The notes: generated from the letters alone by a model not told the origin. Counted from the first letter of the stretch, positions 33,604 to 44,219 are shown. The stretch: DNA of 64,000 bases from Haloarcula nitratireducens (GCF_019599505.1 NZ_RKLT01000001.1:1-64000); one strand, 5' to 3'. Translations and numbers: made by a program.

Positions 33604-35450
33604 GCTATCGCCGTCGAGCGGCGCTCGTCGCCGGCGTCCCCGTCGTACTCGCCGGTCTCTGGGGCGCGGTGACCGGGGCGTTCTCGCTGTCGCTCCGACC
33701 GGGGACGGTCGTCTTCGTCGGGCTCTTCGCCGTCGGGTTGGGGCTGTACGGCGCGTACCGACGATACCGGACGGAACCGCGAAGCCCGGTTCTGCGGGAC
33801 CCCTCGATCCGCGACGTCTCGCCGCCGGAGCCGGCGACCGACGGGTTCGGCTCAGGGGCGACGCGACGGGTCGAGCGGCACCGACTGACCGAGGACGTCC
33901 GATCGCTGCTCCGACGGGCGCTCGCCCGTGACGGCGACACCGACGCCGCGGACGCCGCGCTCGCGTCGGGCGAGTGGACCGACGACCCGTCGGCGAGCGC
34001 GGCGTTCGCGGGCGACGTGGGGCGTCACCGACAGTACCGCGACCGACTGGCGGCGCGGCTCGGCGGGACGACGCGACTGGCCTACCGACTCGACCGCGCG
34101 GCGACCGGTCTCCGGTCGGTGCTGGGACTCGCGGCCGACGACGACGCGCCGCCCGAACCGCGGCGGGCCAGCGGGCTGGGAACGGTCCGGACCGGACGGT
34201 GGGCGGGCTTTCGGCTGGTACCGCTCGTCTTCGTCGGCGTCGGGATCGTCGCCCGCCGGTCGGGGCTCGTGCTGGCGGGGGCCGTCGCCGTCGTCGCGCT
34301 GACGGTCAGCGCCGCCTCGCGGGTCCCCGACCCCGATCTGACCGTGAACCGCGCCGTCGACGCCGACGACCCGACCCACGGCGAGGAGGTGACCGTGACG
34401 GCGCGGGTGCGCAACGACGGCGACCGGACGCTGCTCGACTGTCGCCTCGCCGACGGCGTGCCGGATACGCTCGCCATCACCGGGGGGTCGGCGCAGCTAG
34501 CGACGGCGCTGCGCCCGGACGCGACGGCGACTATCGAGTACACCGTCCGGGCGACCCGCGGCGACCACGCCTTCGACCCGCCGCGGGCGGTCGTCGGCGA
34601 CGCGGCCGGAACCGCGGCGACGGTGACCGAACCGACCGTCACCGGCGACGACTCGCTCTCCGTCTCGCTGCCGCCCGCGGACCTCTCGGTGCCGGTCCGG
34701 TCGCGGACGACGCAGCACCGGGGTCGCATCGAGGCCGACTCGGGCGGCGACGGCATCGCCTTCTACGCCACCCGCGAGTACCGCCCGGGCGACCCGCTCT
34801 CCCGCATCGACTGGAACCGCTACGCGAGCACGCGCGAGCTCTCGACGCTCCAGTTCCGGGAGGAACAGGCCGCCACCGTCGTCGTCCTCGTCGACGCTCG
34901 CCCGGCGGCCTACCGCGCGCCGACCGACCCGTCGCTGGACACGACCGTCGACCGCGCCGTCGTCGCCGCTCGGGGGGTCGTCGAGGCTCGCATCGACGCG
35001 GAAGATCAGGTCGGACTGGCGGCGCTCTCGACGAGGCGGCTGTTCGTCCCGCCGGGCGGCGGCCACGCGCACCGGAGTCGGCTGGAGACGGCGCTGTCGA
35101 GCGCGGACGCCTTCGGGCCGACGCCCGCCGACGGCGAGTTCCACGTCGGGCCGACGTTCCGCTGGCTTCGGCGCGAACTCCCGAACGCGGCGCAGGTGGT
35201 CTGCTGTTCGTCGCTCACTGACGACACGGTCGTCCGGACGCTGCGGTATCTGGCCGTCTACGGCCACCCGGTGACGGTCCTCAGCCCCGACCCGGGGACC
35301 CGGCCGACGGCGGCGGGGACCGTCGCGGCCGCGAAGCGCCTGTTCAGGCTCTCCGACCTCCGACGGCGGGGGATCCCGGCGATCGACTGGCGACACGGGG
35401 AGTCGCTCGCGGCCGCCATCGAGCGACAGGGAGGGGAGTGGTTGGCGTGA
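33600..35450 (+). CDS. DUF58 domain protein with VWA-like region
   Basis: A 616-residue protein. Two membrane segments lie at the N-terminus (about 9-26 and 31-49), and another pair around 200-235. A beta-rich segment (about 235-340) follows, then the DUF58 signature at 380-400 (YATREYRPGDPLSRIDWNRYAST), and a von Willebrand A-like fold with VVVLVDARPAAY. It works with a MoxR-type ATPase, here encoded convergently just downstream. Start GTG 33600 overlaps the upstream stop. Confidence 0.85.
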   Translation: MSYRRRAALVAGVPVVLAGLWGAVTGAFSLSLRPGTVVFVGLFAVGLGLYGAYRRYRTEPRSPVLRDPSIRDVSPPEPATDGFGSGATRRVERHRLTEDVRSLLRRALARDGDTDAADAALASGEWTDDPSASAAFAGDVGRHRQYRDRLAARLGGTTRLAYRLDRAATGLRSVLGLAADDDAPPEPRRASGLGTVRTGRWAGFRLVPLVFVGVGIVARRSGLVLAGAVAVVALTVSAASRVPDPDLTVNRAVDADDPTHGEEVTVTARVRNDGDRTLLDCRLADGVPDTLAITGGSAQLATALRPDATATIEYTVRATRGDHAFDPPRAVVGDAAGTAATVTEPTVTGDDSLSVSLPPADLSVPVRSRTTQHRGRIEADSGGDGIAFYATREYRPGDPLSRIDWNRYASTRELSTLQFREEQAATVVVLVDARPAAYRAPTDPSLDTTVDRAVVAARGVVEARIDAEDQVGLAALSTRRLFVPPGGGHAHRSRLETALSSADAFGPTPADGEFHVGPTFRWLRRELPNAAQVVCCSSLTDDTVVRTLRYLAVYGHPVTVLSPDPGTRPTAAGTVAAAKRLFRLSDLRRRGIPAIDWRHGESLAAAIERQGGEWLA

Positions 35451-35923
35451 GACGCGTTCGACTGGTGGGTGTCGCCGCGGTCGCGGCCGCGCTGTTCGGC
35501 GCGCTCGCCGTGGCGACGACTCGCGGCGGCCCCGTCGCACTGGTGGGCGTCGTCGCGGTGTCCGGCGGCGTCGTCCGCTCACACCGCGGTGCGGTGACGG
35601 TCGGCGCGGCGACCGTCGCACTCGGCGTCCTCGTCGCCGGCGTCCTCGGGAGCGCCGCCGTTTCCCTCCTCTTCGGCGTCGCGGCGGCGGTGCTCGCGTG
35701 GGACTTCGGCCACTACGCGATCTCGCTCGACGAGAGCCTGACCGACGGCGCGGTGACGCGGAACGCAGAGGTCGTTCGGGTCGCCGGCGGGACGCTCGTC
35801 GCCGCGCTCACCGTCGGCGTCGTCTCTCTCTCGGGGCTGGTGGTCGCCGTTCCCGCCGCGGACACGCTGACCGCGACGCTGCTGTTCGCGGGGACGATAC
35901 TGACGATCTACGCGGTCCGCTAG
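35447..35923 (+). CDS. Membrane protein of the MoxR/DUF58 cluster (DUF7519-like)
   Basis: The 158-residue protein is almost entirely hydrophobic with about five membrane segments, one loop carrying DFGHYAISLDESLTDGAVTRNAE. Such a protein regularly follows DUF58 in haloarchaea. GTG 35447 overlaps the DUF58 stop (GTGA); GTG 35438 is an in-frame alternative. Its stop overlaps the stop of the convergent moxR gene by four bases. Confidence 0.65.
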   Translation: MRRVRLVGVAAVAAALFGALAVATTRGGPVALVGVVAVSGGVVRSHRGAVTVGAATVALGVLVAGVLGSAAVSLLFGVAAAVLAWDFGHYAISLDESLTDGAVTRNAEVVRVAGGTLVAALTVGVVSLSGLVVAVPAADTLTATLLFAGTILTIYAVR

Positions 35924-36867
35924 ACCGTCGGGACCGGCACCTGTCCGAGCACGTCCGCCAGCACGTCGCGCTTGTCCACCTGCTCGACGCGGGCGTCCGG
36001 CGTCAGGACGAGGCGGTGGGCCAACACCGGCCGGGCGACGCGCTTGACGTCGTCCGGCGCGACGAACTCCCGCCCCTCGATGGTCGCCATCGCCCGGGCG
36101 GCCTCGAACAGCCGCTGGGTCCCGCGCGGGGAGACGCCCACCTCGACGCGGTAGTCCTCGCGGGTGGCCCGCGCGACGTCGGCCATGTACGACAGCAGGT
36201 CGTCGTCGACGGCGACCGTCTCGGGGACGGCGCGCAGGTTCGTCACCTTCTCGTCGTTGAGGACGGCCTCGACGCTCGGACTCTGCTCGGTGCGGCCGGC
36301 CCGGCGGCGCAGCAGTTCGACCTCCCCGTCGCTGTCGGGGTAGCCGATGGAGCTCTTCGCGAGGAAGCGGTCGACCTGCGCCTCCGGCAGTTCGAAGGTC
36401 CCCTTCATGTCGACGGGGTTCTGCGTCGCGAGCACGAAGAACGGCTGGGGCAGTTCGTAGGTGTCGCCGTCGACGGTGACCTGTCCCTCCTCCATCGCTT
36501 CGAGCAGCGCCGACTGGGTCTTCGGCGGCGCGCGGTTGATCTCGTCGGCCAGCACGACGTTGGCGAATATCGGTCCCCTCGTGAACTCGAACTCGCGGGT
36601 CTGCTCGTTGAAGACGTGCGTGCCGGTGATGTCAGCCGGAAGCAGGTCCGGCGTGAACTGCACGCGCGAGAAGGAGAGCCCGAGCGCCGTCGCCACGCTC
36701 TGGGCGGTCAGCGTCTTCCCCGTGCCGGGGACGTCCTCCAACAGGACGTGCCCTCTCCCCACCACGCCCAGCAGGACGGTCTCGAAGAAGTCGCGGTCCG
36801 CGATGACTGCGCTCCCCACCTCGTCTAAGACCTGATTCGACAGGTCACTTGCCTCAGTGACGTCCAT
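35920..36867 (-). CDS. MoxR family AAA ATPase
   Basis: A 315-residue AAA+ protein. Walker A is EDVPGTGKTLTA (about 44-55), Walker B VVLADEINRAPPKTQSALLEAMEEGQV, sensor 1 FVLATQNP, and the lid domain contains VGVSPRGTQRLFEAARAMA with the sensor 2 Arg. MoxR ATPases act as chaperones with DUF58/VWA proteins. It is encoded opposite to its presumed partners, so the cluster is functionally but not transcriptionally linked. ATG 36867 gives the standard start. Confidence 0.87.
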   Translation of the reverse strand: MDVTEASDLSNQVLDEVGSAVIADRDFFETVLLGVVGRGHVLLEDVPGTGKTLTAQSVATALGLSFSRVQFTPDLLPADITGTHVFNEQTREFEFTRGPIFANVVLADEINRAPPKTQSALLEAMEEGQVTVDGDTYELPQPFFVLATQNPVDMKGTFELPEAQVDRFLAKSSIGYPDSDGEVELLRRRAGRTEQSPSVEAVLNDEKVTNLRAVPETVAVDDDLLSYMADVARATREDYRVEVGVSPRGTQRLFEAARAMATIEGREFVAPDDVKRVARPVLAHRLVLTPDARVEQVDKRDVLADVLGQVPVPTV

Positions 36868-36963
36868 GCGCGCCCATGTCACGCGTCCGGTAAATGCGTA
36901 TCGAGAACACGACCCCCGACGAATCGAAACGCCTAAAGACCAAACGGCGAAACTGTTGGGTGA

Positions 36964-37048
36964 GCCGAGGTAGCCTAGCCTGGCCAAGGCGGTTGCTTCG
37001 AGAGCAACTGTCCTCACGGACTCAGGAGTTCAAATCTCCTCCTCGGCG
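36964..37048 (+). tRNA. tRNA-Ser (CGA)
   Basis: An 85-nt cloverleaf with a long variable arm: acceptor GCCGAGG / CCTCGGC, D arm GCC...GGC, anticodon stem GTTGC / GCAAC with loop TTCGAGA (anticodon CGA, reads UCG), variable arm GTCC...GGAC, T arm AGGAG-TTCAAAT-CTCCT, discriminator G. CCA is not encoded. A GCCTAAAG box about 30-35 nt upstream may be its promoter. Confidence 0.95.
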
Positions 37049-37170
37049 TTCAATTTTAAATACCAAGACGGGGCCAGACTCTGCGGTGCCCAGCGACGAA
37101 GCGTATCGAACCGCCGTAACCCGGCTCGAACGCGATACGGGCTTCTCCCCAACCCCGATCGGCGGCCGCT

Positions 37171-39033
37171 TCAGAGCCCGGCCAGAACGAAGATGAGGAC
37201 GCTGATGGTCATCACGACGATGATGAACGCGGCCGCGAGCGCGCCGCCCAGCGACACCATCGCGTTGGCCGTCGAGGCCAGCGTCTCGGTGCGGTCGTTG
37301 CCGAACACCGTCACTTCGGCCGGCTCGCTGGCCATCCCCGCCTCGACGGGCTCGAGGTCGGCGACGGCGCGTTCGACGAGGTCGTCGACGAGCGCAACCA
37401 CGTCCTCCTGGGGGATGGCCTGGCCGACCTGGTTCTCGGCCTCGACGGTGTTGACGATGTGAGTGTCGCTCGTCATCACTTCGAGGCGGTCGACGCCCTC
37501 GACGGCGGCGAGGATGCGGTCCCGGAGGCCCGGTTCCATGTTGTTGCCGTCGACGAGGACGTAGGCCGTCCGCTCGTCGTTCACCTCGAAGACGCAGACG
37601 CGGATCCCCAACGGGCCGATGCCCTCCTCGGGTTCCCACTGGGTCTCGTCCCACGCCACGCCACAGCGCAGCGGGCCGGTCTCGCTCTCGGTCAGCGTCT
37701 CGCCGAGTCGACCCGTGCCGTATATCATGTCGAACGAGCGCTGACTGCCGGGGACGACGTGGCCCAGGTCCTCGCCGTCGAGGCCGTCGTTGCAGTTGTG
37801 GGCGTCCACGAGCAGCACCTCCTCGACGTCGTCGGAGCGCGCCTCGGACATCGCCGAGAGGCCGACGGAGTAGTCCACGTCGTCGGCACAGCCGGGCGCG
37901 TACGTCGTCACGACGAAGGCGTCCCCGCCGAAGGCCTGGCCGGTCAGCGTGGCCTCGCCCTCGGTGATGCGGTGACTCGTCGTCGCTTCGGCGCTGTACT
38001 CGATGTCCCCGAACGCGGCGTCGGCGGTCTCGAGTATGGTATCGACTTCGCCCTCGGTGACGAGGTTGAAGTCGTGGCCGGCGGTGGCGTGGGGCGGGAA
38101 CGCGAGTCCGTCGGACGCCGCCGCGACTCGCTTGGGGAGGTTCCCGCCGCCGATCTCCCCCATCGGGCCGGGATGTATCATCGGCAGGACGAAGCGGGCC
38201 TTCTCCCCGCCGTCTGGCCGGCGGACCGAGAGGACGGTCACGGGGACGATGGCTTCCTCGCCGATCTCCTCGAAGAACGTCTCCAGTTCGTCGGAGCCCT
38301 CGGCGATGTGGCCGATGAACCCCCGCAGGAAATCCAGCGCGGAGACGCCGAGCGAGGAGCGCCACGGGCGGTCGATGGTGACGAGGAAGAGCCACACCGC
38401 CAGCGCGTAGAGGGCGCAGATGACGCCCAGAAGCAGGAAGTCCTCGGGGATGAACCCCTGGATCTCCGGCGGGGCGACCTCCGCGCGGGCGAGCGTCTCC
38501 CGAAGCGTGGGGTTGTCGAGGAGCAGCGCCGTCGCGCCGCTGTAGACGGCCAGTAAGCCCGCCGCGGCGACGGTCTGGACGCTCGCGGGAATCGCCGCCT
38601 TCAGCAGGGAGTGCCGGGAGACGGCCATCAGGATTAGCAGGCGAAACGCGAAGATAGAGGCTAACGCGACCAGCAACACGTCGAAGACGAAGTTCTGGCC
38701 GAGCCGCGGCGTGAGCACGGCGATGGCTCCCGCGACCGTCAGGAAAGCGATCGTGATGAGTTCGCAGATGAGCGCGAGCAGCGACGCGCGGTTGGGCGTC
38801 AACTGGCCGTCGAGCCGGCGGTCGACCCACGGCGTCACCGCGCTGGCGATGGCCGTCGGGAAGCCGATGAAGAACACGCCCTGCCACGCGTCGTCGAGGA
38901 CGAACCGCGAATCGAAGGCGGCGACGCCGGTGACGGCGGCGATGAACAGGGCGAACGCGAGACTGGAGTACCAGTTCGGGGCCCGGAAGATGAACCGGGA
39001 GAGACCGGCGAGGTTCCCCTGTGTCGCGGTCAT
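37171..39033 (-). CDS. DUF2070 family membrane protein
   Basis: A 620-residue protein with an N-terminal membrane domain of six or seven segments (about residues 20-245), a large soluble domain (about 250-580; KARFVLPMIHPGPMGEIGGGNLP, LVDAHNCNDGL, and TSDTHIVNTVEAENQVG with several His and Asp in conserved places), and a last membrane segment at the C-terminus (about 594-618). DUF2070 is archaeal; the soluble part resembles a metal-dependent hydrolase, but the function is unknown. ATG 39033 is preferred since a GTTTATG box is about 30 nt upstream. Confidence 0.85.
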   Translation of the reverse strand: MTATQGNLAGLSRFIFRAPNWYSSLAFALFIAAVTGVAAFDSRFVLDDAWQGVFFIGFPTAIASAVTPWVDRRLDGQLTPNRASLLALICELITIAFLTVAGAIAVLTPRLGQNFVFDVLLVALASIFAFRLLILMAVSRHSLLKAAIPASVQTVAAAGLLAVYSGATALLLDNPTLRETLARAEVAPPEIQGFIPEDFLLLGVICALYALAVWLFLVTIDRPWRSSLGVSALDFLRGFIGHIAEGSDELETFFEEIGEEAIVPVTVLSVRRPDGGEKARFVLPMIHPGPMGEIGGGNLPKRVAAASDGLAFPPHATAGHDFNLVTEGEVDTILETADAAFGDIEYSAEATTSHRITEGEATLTGQAFGGDAFVVTTYAPGCADDVDYSVGLSAMSEARSDDVEEVLLVDAHNCNDGLDGEDLGHVVPGSQRSFDMIYGTGRLGETLTESETGPLRCGVAWDETQWEPEEGIGPLGIRVCVFEVNDERTAYVLVDGNNMEPGLRDRILAAVEGVDRLEVMTSDTHIVNTVEAENQVGQAIPQEDVVALVDDLVERAVADLEPVEAGMASEPAEVTVFGNDRTETLASTANAMVSLGGALAAAFIIVVMTISVLIFVLAGL

Positions 39034-39085
39034 GTATCGTGTAGAACCCCGCGGCCGCACATAAACTGGTCGCTCTCCTACCCGA

Positions 39086-39655
39086 CTACTGCTTCGGGGC
39101 CGACTGCTGGGTACAGACCGCGAGGAAGTTCTCGAACACTTCCTCGCCCTCCTCGGTGTGGGCGACCTCGGGGTGCCACTGGACGCCGTAGAGGTCCCGG
39201 TCGGTGTCGCTCATCGCTTCGATGCCGCAGACGTCAGAGGTCGCCGTGCACTCGAAACCCTCGGGGACCTCCTTGACCTCGTCGGCGTGACTGGCCCAGA
39301 CGCGCGTCTCGGGCGCGAGCGACCCCACGAGCGGGTCGTCCTCGTCGAGAATCTCGACGGTCACGTCGGCGTAGCCGCCGTACTCGCCGCCGCCGACGCG
39401 GCCGCCCAACTGGTCGGCGATGAGTTGCATCCCCAGACAGATGCCCAGGACGGGCACGTCGAGGTCGAGATACTCGGGGCAGTTGCCGATGTCGCTCATG
39501 TCCGGGCCGCCCGAGAGGACGATTCCGTCGGCGTCGATCTCCTCGGGCGGCGTGGTGTTGTCGACGAGCTCGACGTCGACTCCCATGTCCCGGAGCGCGC
39601 GCTGCTCCAGGTGGGTGAACTGGCCGTGGTTGTCGATGACGACGATCTGAGTCAT
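39086..39655 (-). CDS. guaAa: GMP synthase, glutamine amidotransferase subunit
   Basis: The 189-residue class I amidotransferase is stand-alone, as in archaea, where the synthetase subunit is a separate gene (not in this window). Catalytic residues are visible: the Cys in GICLGMQ, and His and Glu in GVQWHPEVAHTE. SGGPDMSDIGN is the oxyanion strand. It releases ammonia from glutamine for XMP to GMP conversion. A TATA box lies just upstream at 39680-39687. Confidence 0.93.
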   Translation of the reverse strand: MTQIVVIDNHGQFTHLEQRALRDMGVDVELVDNTTPPEEIDADGIVLSGGPDMSDIGNCPEYLDLDVPVLGICLGMQLIADQLGGRVGGGEYGGYADVTVEILDEDDPLVGSLAPETRVWASHADEVKEVPEGFECTATSDVCGIEAMSDTDRDLYGVQWHPEVAHTEEGEEVFENFLAVCTQQSAPKQ

Positions 39656-39679
39656 TGGATAGTGTCACGCTACCGGTGC

Positions 39680-39687
39680 GTATATAT
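39680..39687 (-). promoter_or_regulatory. TATA box for guaAa
   Basis: ATATATAC on the minus strand, about 28 nt before ATG 39655. Confidence 0.5.
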
Positions 39688-39828
39688 CCCCTGAAACGGC
39701 GCTAGCAGTGACAGCTAACTGCGGAGGCCACGTAACAGAGACGACCGCGAACAGTTAGAAAGCCCCCGATCGCTGAACTCCTGCGACTCGCTGTCGTCCG
39801 AAAGGCGCTATGCGACTTTCGTGATGAC

Positions 39829-39851
39829 GAAAGACGGCTTTGCCGTCTTTC
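39829..39851. terminator. Perfect hairpin, possible terminator
   Basis: A 10-bp perfect stem, GAAAGACGGC / GCCGTCTTTC, with loop TTT. It is located about 115 bp beyond the stop of the minus-strand HNH-like gene. It could end transcription or be a short repeat; there is no long T run. Confidence 0.35.
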
Positions 39852-39964
39852 GAACTACGCGCTGTCCTCGCTCACTGCGTTCGCTCGGGACAGTGCTTGC
39901 TCCGTCTCGCGCGTCCAGCGACTGGCCCCTTTCGTTCCTATCCCACTGTTTGATCGGCCGGCCG

Positions 39965-40513
39965 TTACTCCTCGTCGTACCGCTCGGCCGCCGACTGAAA
40001 GCCCATCTCCGATTGCTCCTTCGTCCGCCGTCCTTCCTTCTCGGCGATGGCCTCGGGGTCGGGGTTCACGTCGTCGTCGATGCGCGCCCACGACCCGTGA
40101 ACCTTCGAGTGACACCAGCGGCAGAGGTAGACCGTGATCTCGTGGGCCGGGTTGTCCTCGCTCGCGGAATCCGCATAGGAGAGGTGGTGTTCCTCCAGCA
40201 GCGGCCGCTCGTCGGAGTGGGCCATCCGCCGTTCTTCGAGGCCACAGCGGATGCACTCGCGGTCGCGGTTCCGACAGCGGAAGTGCGGGCAGTCCGACCA
40301 ATCCCATTCGGCGCCTTCGGGGTCGCCGTCCGGACCCACCGCTGCCGGACAGCGGAACTCCTCGGCGCTCCGGGCGTCGGCGAACTCGGGGTCGTGCCGG
40401 CCGTGTTCGCGCGCCCAGCGACACTTCCCCTCGTCGGTGACGAAGTCGCAGCGGTCGACGTGGTCGTAGGGGTCGTCGACGCCGACGCTCGTGCCGCCCG
40501 GTGCCTTCTCCAT
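39965..40513 (-). CDS. HNH-nuclease-like zinc protein, haloarchaeal
   Basis: The 182-residue protein has Cys clusters (CDFVTDEGKC, FRCP and CPHFRCRNRDRECIRCG) followed by an HNH-like core: EEHHLSYA, then about 20 residues on YLCRWCHSKVHGSW. This fits a zinc-ribbon plus HNH/treble-clef fold that may bind or cut nucleic acid. The target is unknown, and there is no adjacent methylase or restriction partner. It is divergent from the DUF192 gene. Confidence 0.6.
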   Translation of the reverse strand: MEKAPGGTSVGVDDPYDHVDRCDFVTDEGKCRWAREHGRHDPEFADARSAEEFRCPAAVGPDGDPEGAEWDWSDCPHFRCRNRDRECIRCGLEERRMAHSDERPLLEEHHLSYADSASEDNPAHEITVYLCRWCHSKVHGSWARIDDDVNPDPEAIAEKEGRRTKEQSEMGFQSAAERYDEE

Positions 40514-40619
40514 GTTCTCGCGTGGGAACCGGCGCTACCTGAATCTGTCTCCGACGGTCGTTCACTCCCCTCGCGTTTCCGACAGAACGCTTTTGCCGTC
40601 GCCTCTCATCGCCCGGCGT

Positions 40620-40964
40620 ATGCCTGTCGTCCACGACCCGGAGGGGCGGTCCCGGACCATCGCCACGACGGTCGACCGAGCCGAGACGATGCTCGAACAG
40701 TCTCGGGGGCTGATGTTCCGGCGGTCCGTCCCCGAGGACTACGCGCTGGTCTTTCCCTTCGATCGCGTCGGTCGGCGGTTCATCCACATGTTGTTCGTCC
40801 GCTTTCCCTTAGACGTGATCTGGCTGGCCGACGAGACGGTCCGGCGCGCGAGTACGTTACGCCCGTGGCGGTCGATGGGGTACGCGAAAGCCGATACCGT
40901 CCTCGAACTCCCGGCTGGGGCGGCAGACGGCGTCGAGACGGGCGATACGGTCGTCGTCGAGTGA
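40620..40964 (+). CDS. DUF192 family protein
   Basis: A 114-residue cytoplasmic DUF192 protein: RAETMLEQSRGLMFRRSVPEDYALVFPF near the start, then HMLFVRFPLDVIWLADE and ELPAGAADGVETGDTV at the end. Function is unknown in archaea. There is no signal peptide, unlike many bacterial members. ATG 40620 has a CGCTTTTGC box about 27 nt before it. It is convergent with the following HalOD1 gene, with one base between the stops. Confidence 0.8.
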   Translation: MPVVHDPEGRSRTIATTVDRAETMLEQSRGLMFRRSVPEDYALVFPFDRVGRRFIHMLFVRFPLDVIWLADETVRRASTLRPWRSMGYAKADTVLELPAGAADGVETGDTVVVE

Positions 40965-40965
40965 C

Positions 40966-41307
40966 TCAGGTCGCGGTCTCGTGGATCCTGACCGTGCCGT
41001 CGCCGTGAATGCTGATTCGGAACCCGTGGAGGAAGAAGATGAGTTGGCCGTTCCGCTTCGTCCCGTCCGGCAGCGGGCGGAGTATCCGCTCCATCGCGTC
41101 TGGGTTGACGGCCTCGTTGATCTTCGAGACGAATTTCACGGGAGAGACGTCCATCTCGTCGGCGATGGCGTCGACGATGAGTACCGTCAGCTCGTCGGTC
41201 TCGGTCCCGTACTCGTAGGTCGTCTCGAAGACGAGATTCGGCGATACGTCCTCGTTCGACGGCTGCGAAGCGGTAGACTCCGGATTCTCGTTGACGGTCA
41301 TAGTCAT
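40966..41307 (-). CDS. HalOD1 domain protein
   Basis: A 113-residue protein whose C-terminal 75 residues form a HalOD1 domain (VLIVDAIADEMDVSPVKF, INEAVNPDAMERIL and QLIFFLHGFRISIHGDGTVRI). HalOD1 is a haloarchaeal output-type domain linked to signal transduction; stand-alone copies are of unknown role. Two more are at 43450 and 56465. ATG 41307 is chosen; upstream codons to TTG 41427 would add an Arg-rich stretch unlike halophile proteins. Confidence 0.75.
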   Translation of the reverse strand: MTMTVNENPESTASQPSNEDVSPNLVFETTYEYGTETDELTVLIVDAIADEMDVSPVKFVSKINEAVNPDAMERILRPLPDGTKRNGQLIFFLHGFRISIHGDGTVRIHETAT

Positions 41308-41427
41308 CGTAGCGCGAATCTCCGCGGGGTATCTGCGGGACTGTCGTCGGTCGTTTCGAGAAGGGGAGTTTCCGCGGAGGACCCGCGAGTGAAACGAGTC
41401 GCGTAACGCTGCGTCATAGCTATCCAA

Positions 41428-41705
41428 TTAGGTACCACTTCAATAATACCTGCCCGTATACTGATAGCCGTTCAGTATGCGGACGGCATATACCGACCGT
41501 CCGAGAACCCCTCGACGAGCGGCGGAGGTCGACACTGCGGGTTCGCTCAGACTGCCGCGGACAATGTTTGTACAGTAATCTCTGTAATCGTTGTTCGAAC
41601 CGAACTGTCGGGGCTCGTCGGCCGACGGGACGAATCAGTATTCGGGTGAGATCCGAGACCACATCCAACAGACTTTAGACCGTGACCGTTCGAGTGGGTA
41701 CCACT
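41428..41705. other. Intergenic upstream of the citramalate synthase leader
   Basis: Contains an AT-rich box GTATTATTGAAG (minus strand, about 41440-41452) that may serve the HalOD1 gene, and a TATA-like ACTTTAGAC (41672-41680, plus strand) before the leader ORF. No gene is seen. Confidence 0.4.
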
Positions 41706-41780
41706 ATGTCGGAATACCCGACGGAGGATAGAGGAAGTCGCCGCGAGGCGGCTGGGTGTGAAATTCGCCCCACAGCGTGA
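41706..41780 (+). other. 24-codon leader ORF upstream of cimA
   Basis: ATG 41706 to TGA 41780 lies about 30 nt after the TATA-like ACTTTAGAC, so the transcript would start almost at this ATG. The peptide (MSEYPTEDRGSRRE start, ending RPTA) is charged and has no run of Leu, Ile or Val, so it is not a classic amino-acid attenuator. The main gene starts 16 nt after its stop. It may control re-initiation. Confidence 0.4.
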
Positions 41781-41796
41781 AGGACGTGAATCTTCT

Positions 41797-43341
<1,545 letters not shown>

Positions 43342-43449
43342 GCGACGCTCGGCGAAGCGGACGACGAGAAGAGCGCGGTATCGATCCCGACGACGTGAGC
43401 GGGCCCGTCTCGGCGACGGATCGGTGTCGGTTCGTCTCGCAGAATCTGC

Positions 43450-43737
43450 CTACGCGGGTACCTCGGGCGCTGATGGTTCCTCGGATTCGGTCACGACGAC
43501 GACCTCGCCGTTCTCTATCTCGACGCGACACCCGGCCATCGAGAACGTGAGCGTGGCGTGGCGCTCGGCGTCGGGCTCTCGAAACAGTTCGTCTAACGCT
43601 TCGGGATTGACGTGATCGTAGAGGCGTTCGTCGAGATCGAGCGGATCGACCCCCTTCGCCGCCGCGACGGCGTAGACGACGGTTTCGCTCAGCGGTTCTG
43701 CCGACGTTGTCGAGTGCACGTGCTTCGTTCCGGTCAT
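43450..43737 (-). CDS. HalOD1 domain protein
   Basis: A 95-residue protein: about 15 leader residues, then a HalOD1 domain (VYAVAAAKGVDPLDL, YDHVNPEALDELF, and TFSMAGCRVEIENGEVVV), and an acidic Pro-rich tail. Same family as the proteins at 40966 and 56465. It is convergent with cimA. A TTG seven codons earlier is a less likely start. Confidence 0.72.
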   Translation of the reverse strand: MTGTKHVHSTTSAEPLSETVVYAVAAAKGVDPLDLDERLYDHVNPEALDELFREPDAERHATLTFSMAGCRVEIENGEVVVVTESEEPSAPEVPA

Positions 43738-43859
43738 CCTTGACTCCGTAGCGGTCAATATCTGCCTCGGTAAAAACGAGTTCTGGCTACACAGATTGCG
43801 TCAATCAGATCCGGTCACTACTCACGTAGTGACGCCAGCGGGAACCGACAGGGAGCGTC

Positions 43860-44219
43860 TCAGGCGTACCGCTCTATCAGCGAGCGGAGCTGGTCTTCCG
43901 ACTGGACGCCGACGACTTCCTCTACTTTCTCACCGCCCGCGAAGAGGACGAGCGTCGGCACGCCGCGGACGCCGTAGGCCTGCGCGAGCGGTTGGTTGGC
44001 GTCGACGTCGACTTTCGCGACGGCGGCGTCGGTGTCGGCCGCGAGCCCTTCGACGGTCGGCTCTAACATCTTACAGGGACCACACCAGTCGGCGTAGAAG
44101 TCGGCGAGGACCACGTCGTTCTCGGCGACGAACTCGTCGAGGGCCGCCTGTCCGTCGATGGCGACCGGCTCCGCGGGCGACTGGCTGTTCGAATCGGTCG
44201 AGGGTTCTACAGTCATCAC
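43860..44219 (-). CDS. trxA: Thioredoxin
   Basis: A 119-residue thioredoxin: a 20-residue acidic N-terminal extension, then the fold with active site Trp45-Cys-Gly-Pro-Cys49 in DFYADWCGPCKMLEP, the cis-Pro in RGVPTLVLF, and the usual C-terminal helix. It reduces disulfides and persulfides in the cytoplasm. It opens the sulfur block, and its promoter holds a palindrome GTATTGGACAATAC (44258-44271) related to sites before other genes of the block. ATG 44216 is an equal start. Confidence 0.92.
   Translation of the reverse strand: MMTVEPSTDSNSQSPAEPVAIDGQAALDEFVAENDVVLADFYADWCGPCKMLEPTVEGLAADTDAAVAKVDVDANQPLAQAYGVRGVPTLVLFAGGEKVEEVVGVQSEDQLRSLIERYA

Larger units (their letters stand above)
39656..39964. 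other. Intergenic between guaAa and the HNH-like gene
   Basis: Holds the guaAa promoter at its left (TATATATC, 39680-39687 on the minus strand) and a strong hairpin (39829-39851) that may end the HNH-like transcript. No gene is supported. Confidence 0.5.

Noticed and set aside
37022..38887. 621-codon frame overlapping DUF2070 in another frame of the same strand
   Set aside because: Extremely Arg-rich composition, no domain, and it would read into the tRNA side; the DUF2070 frame has membrane segments and family blocks.
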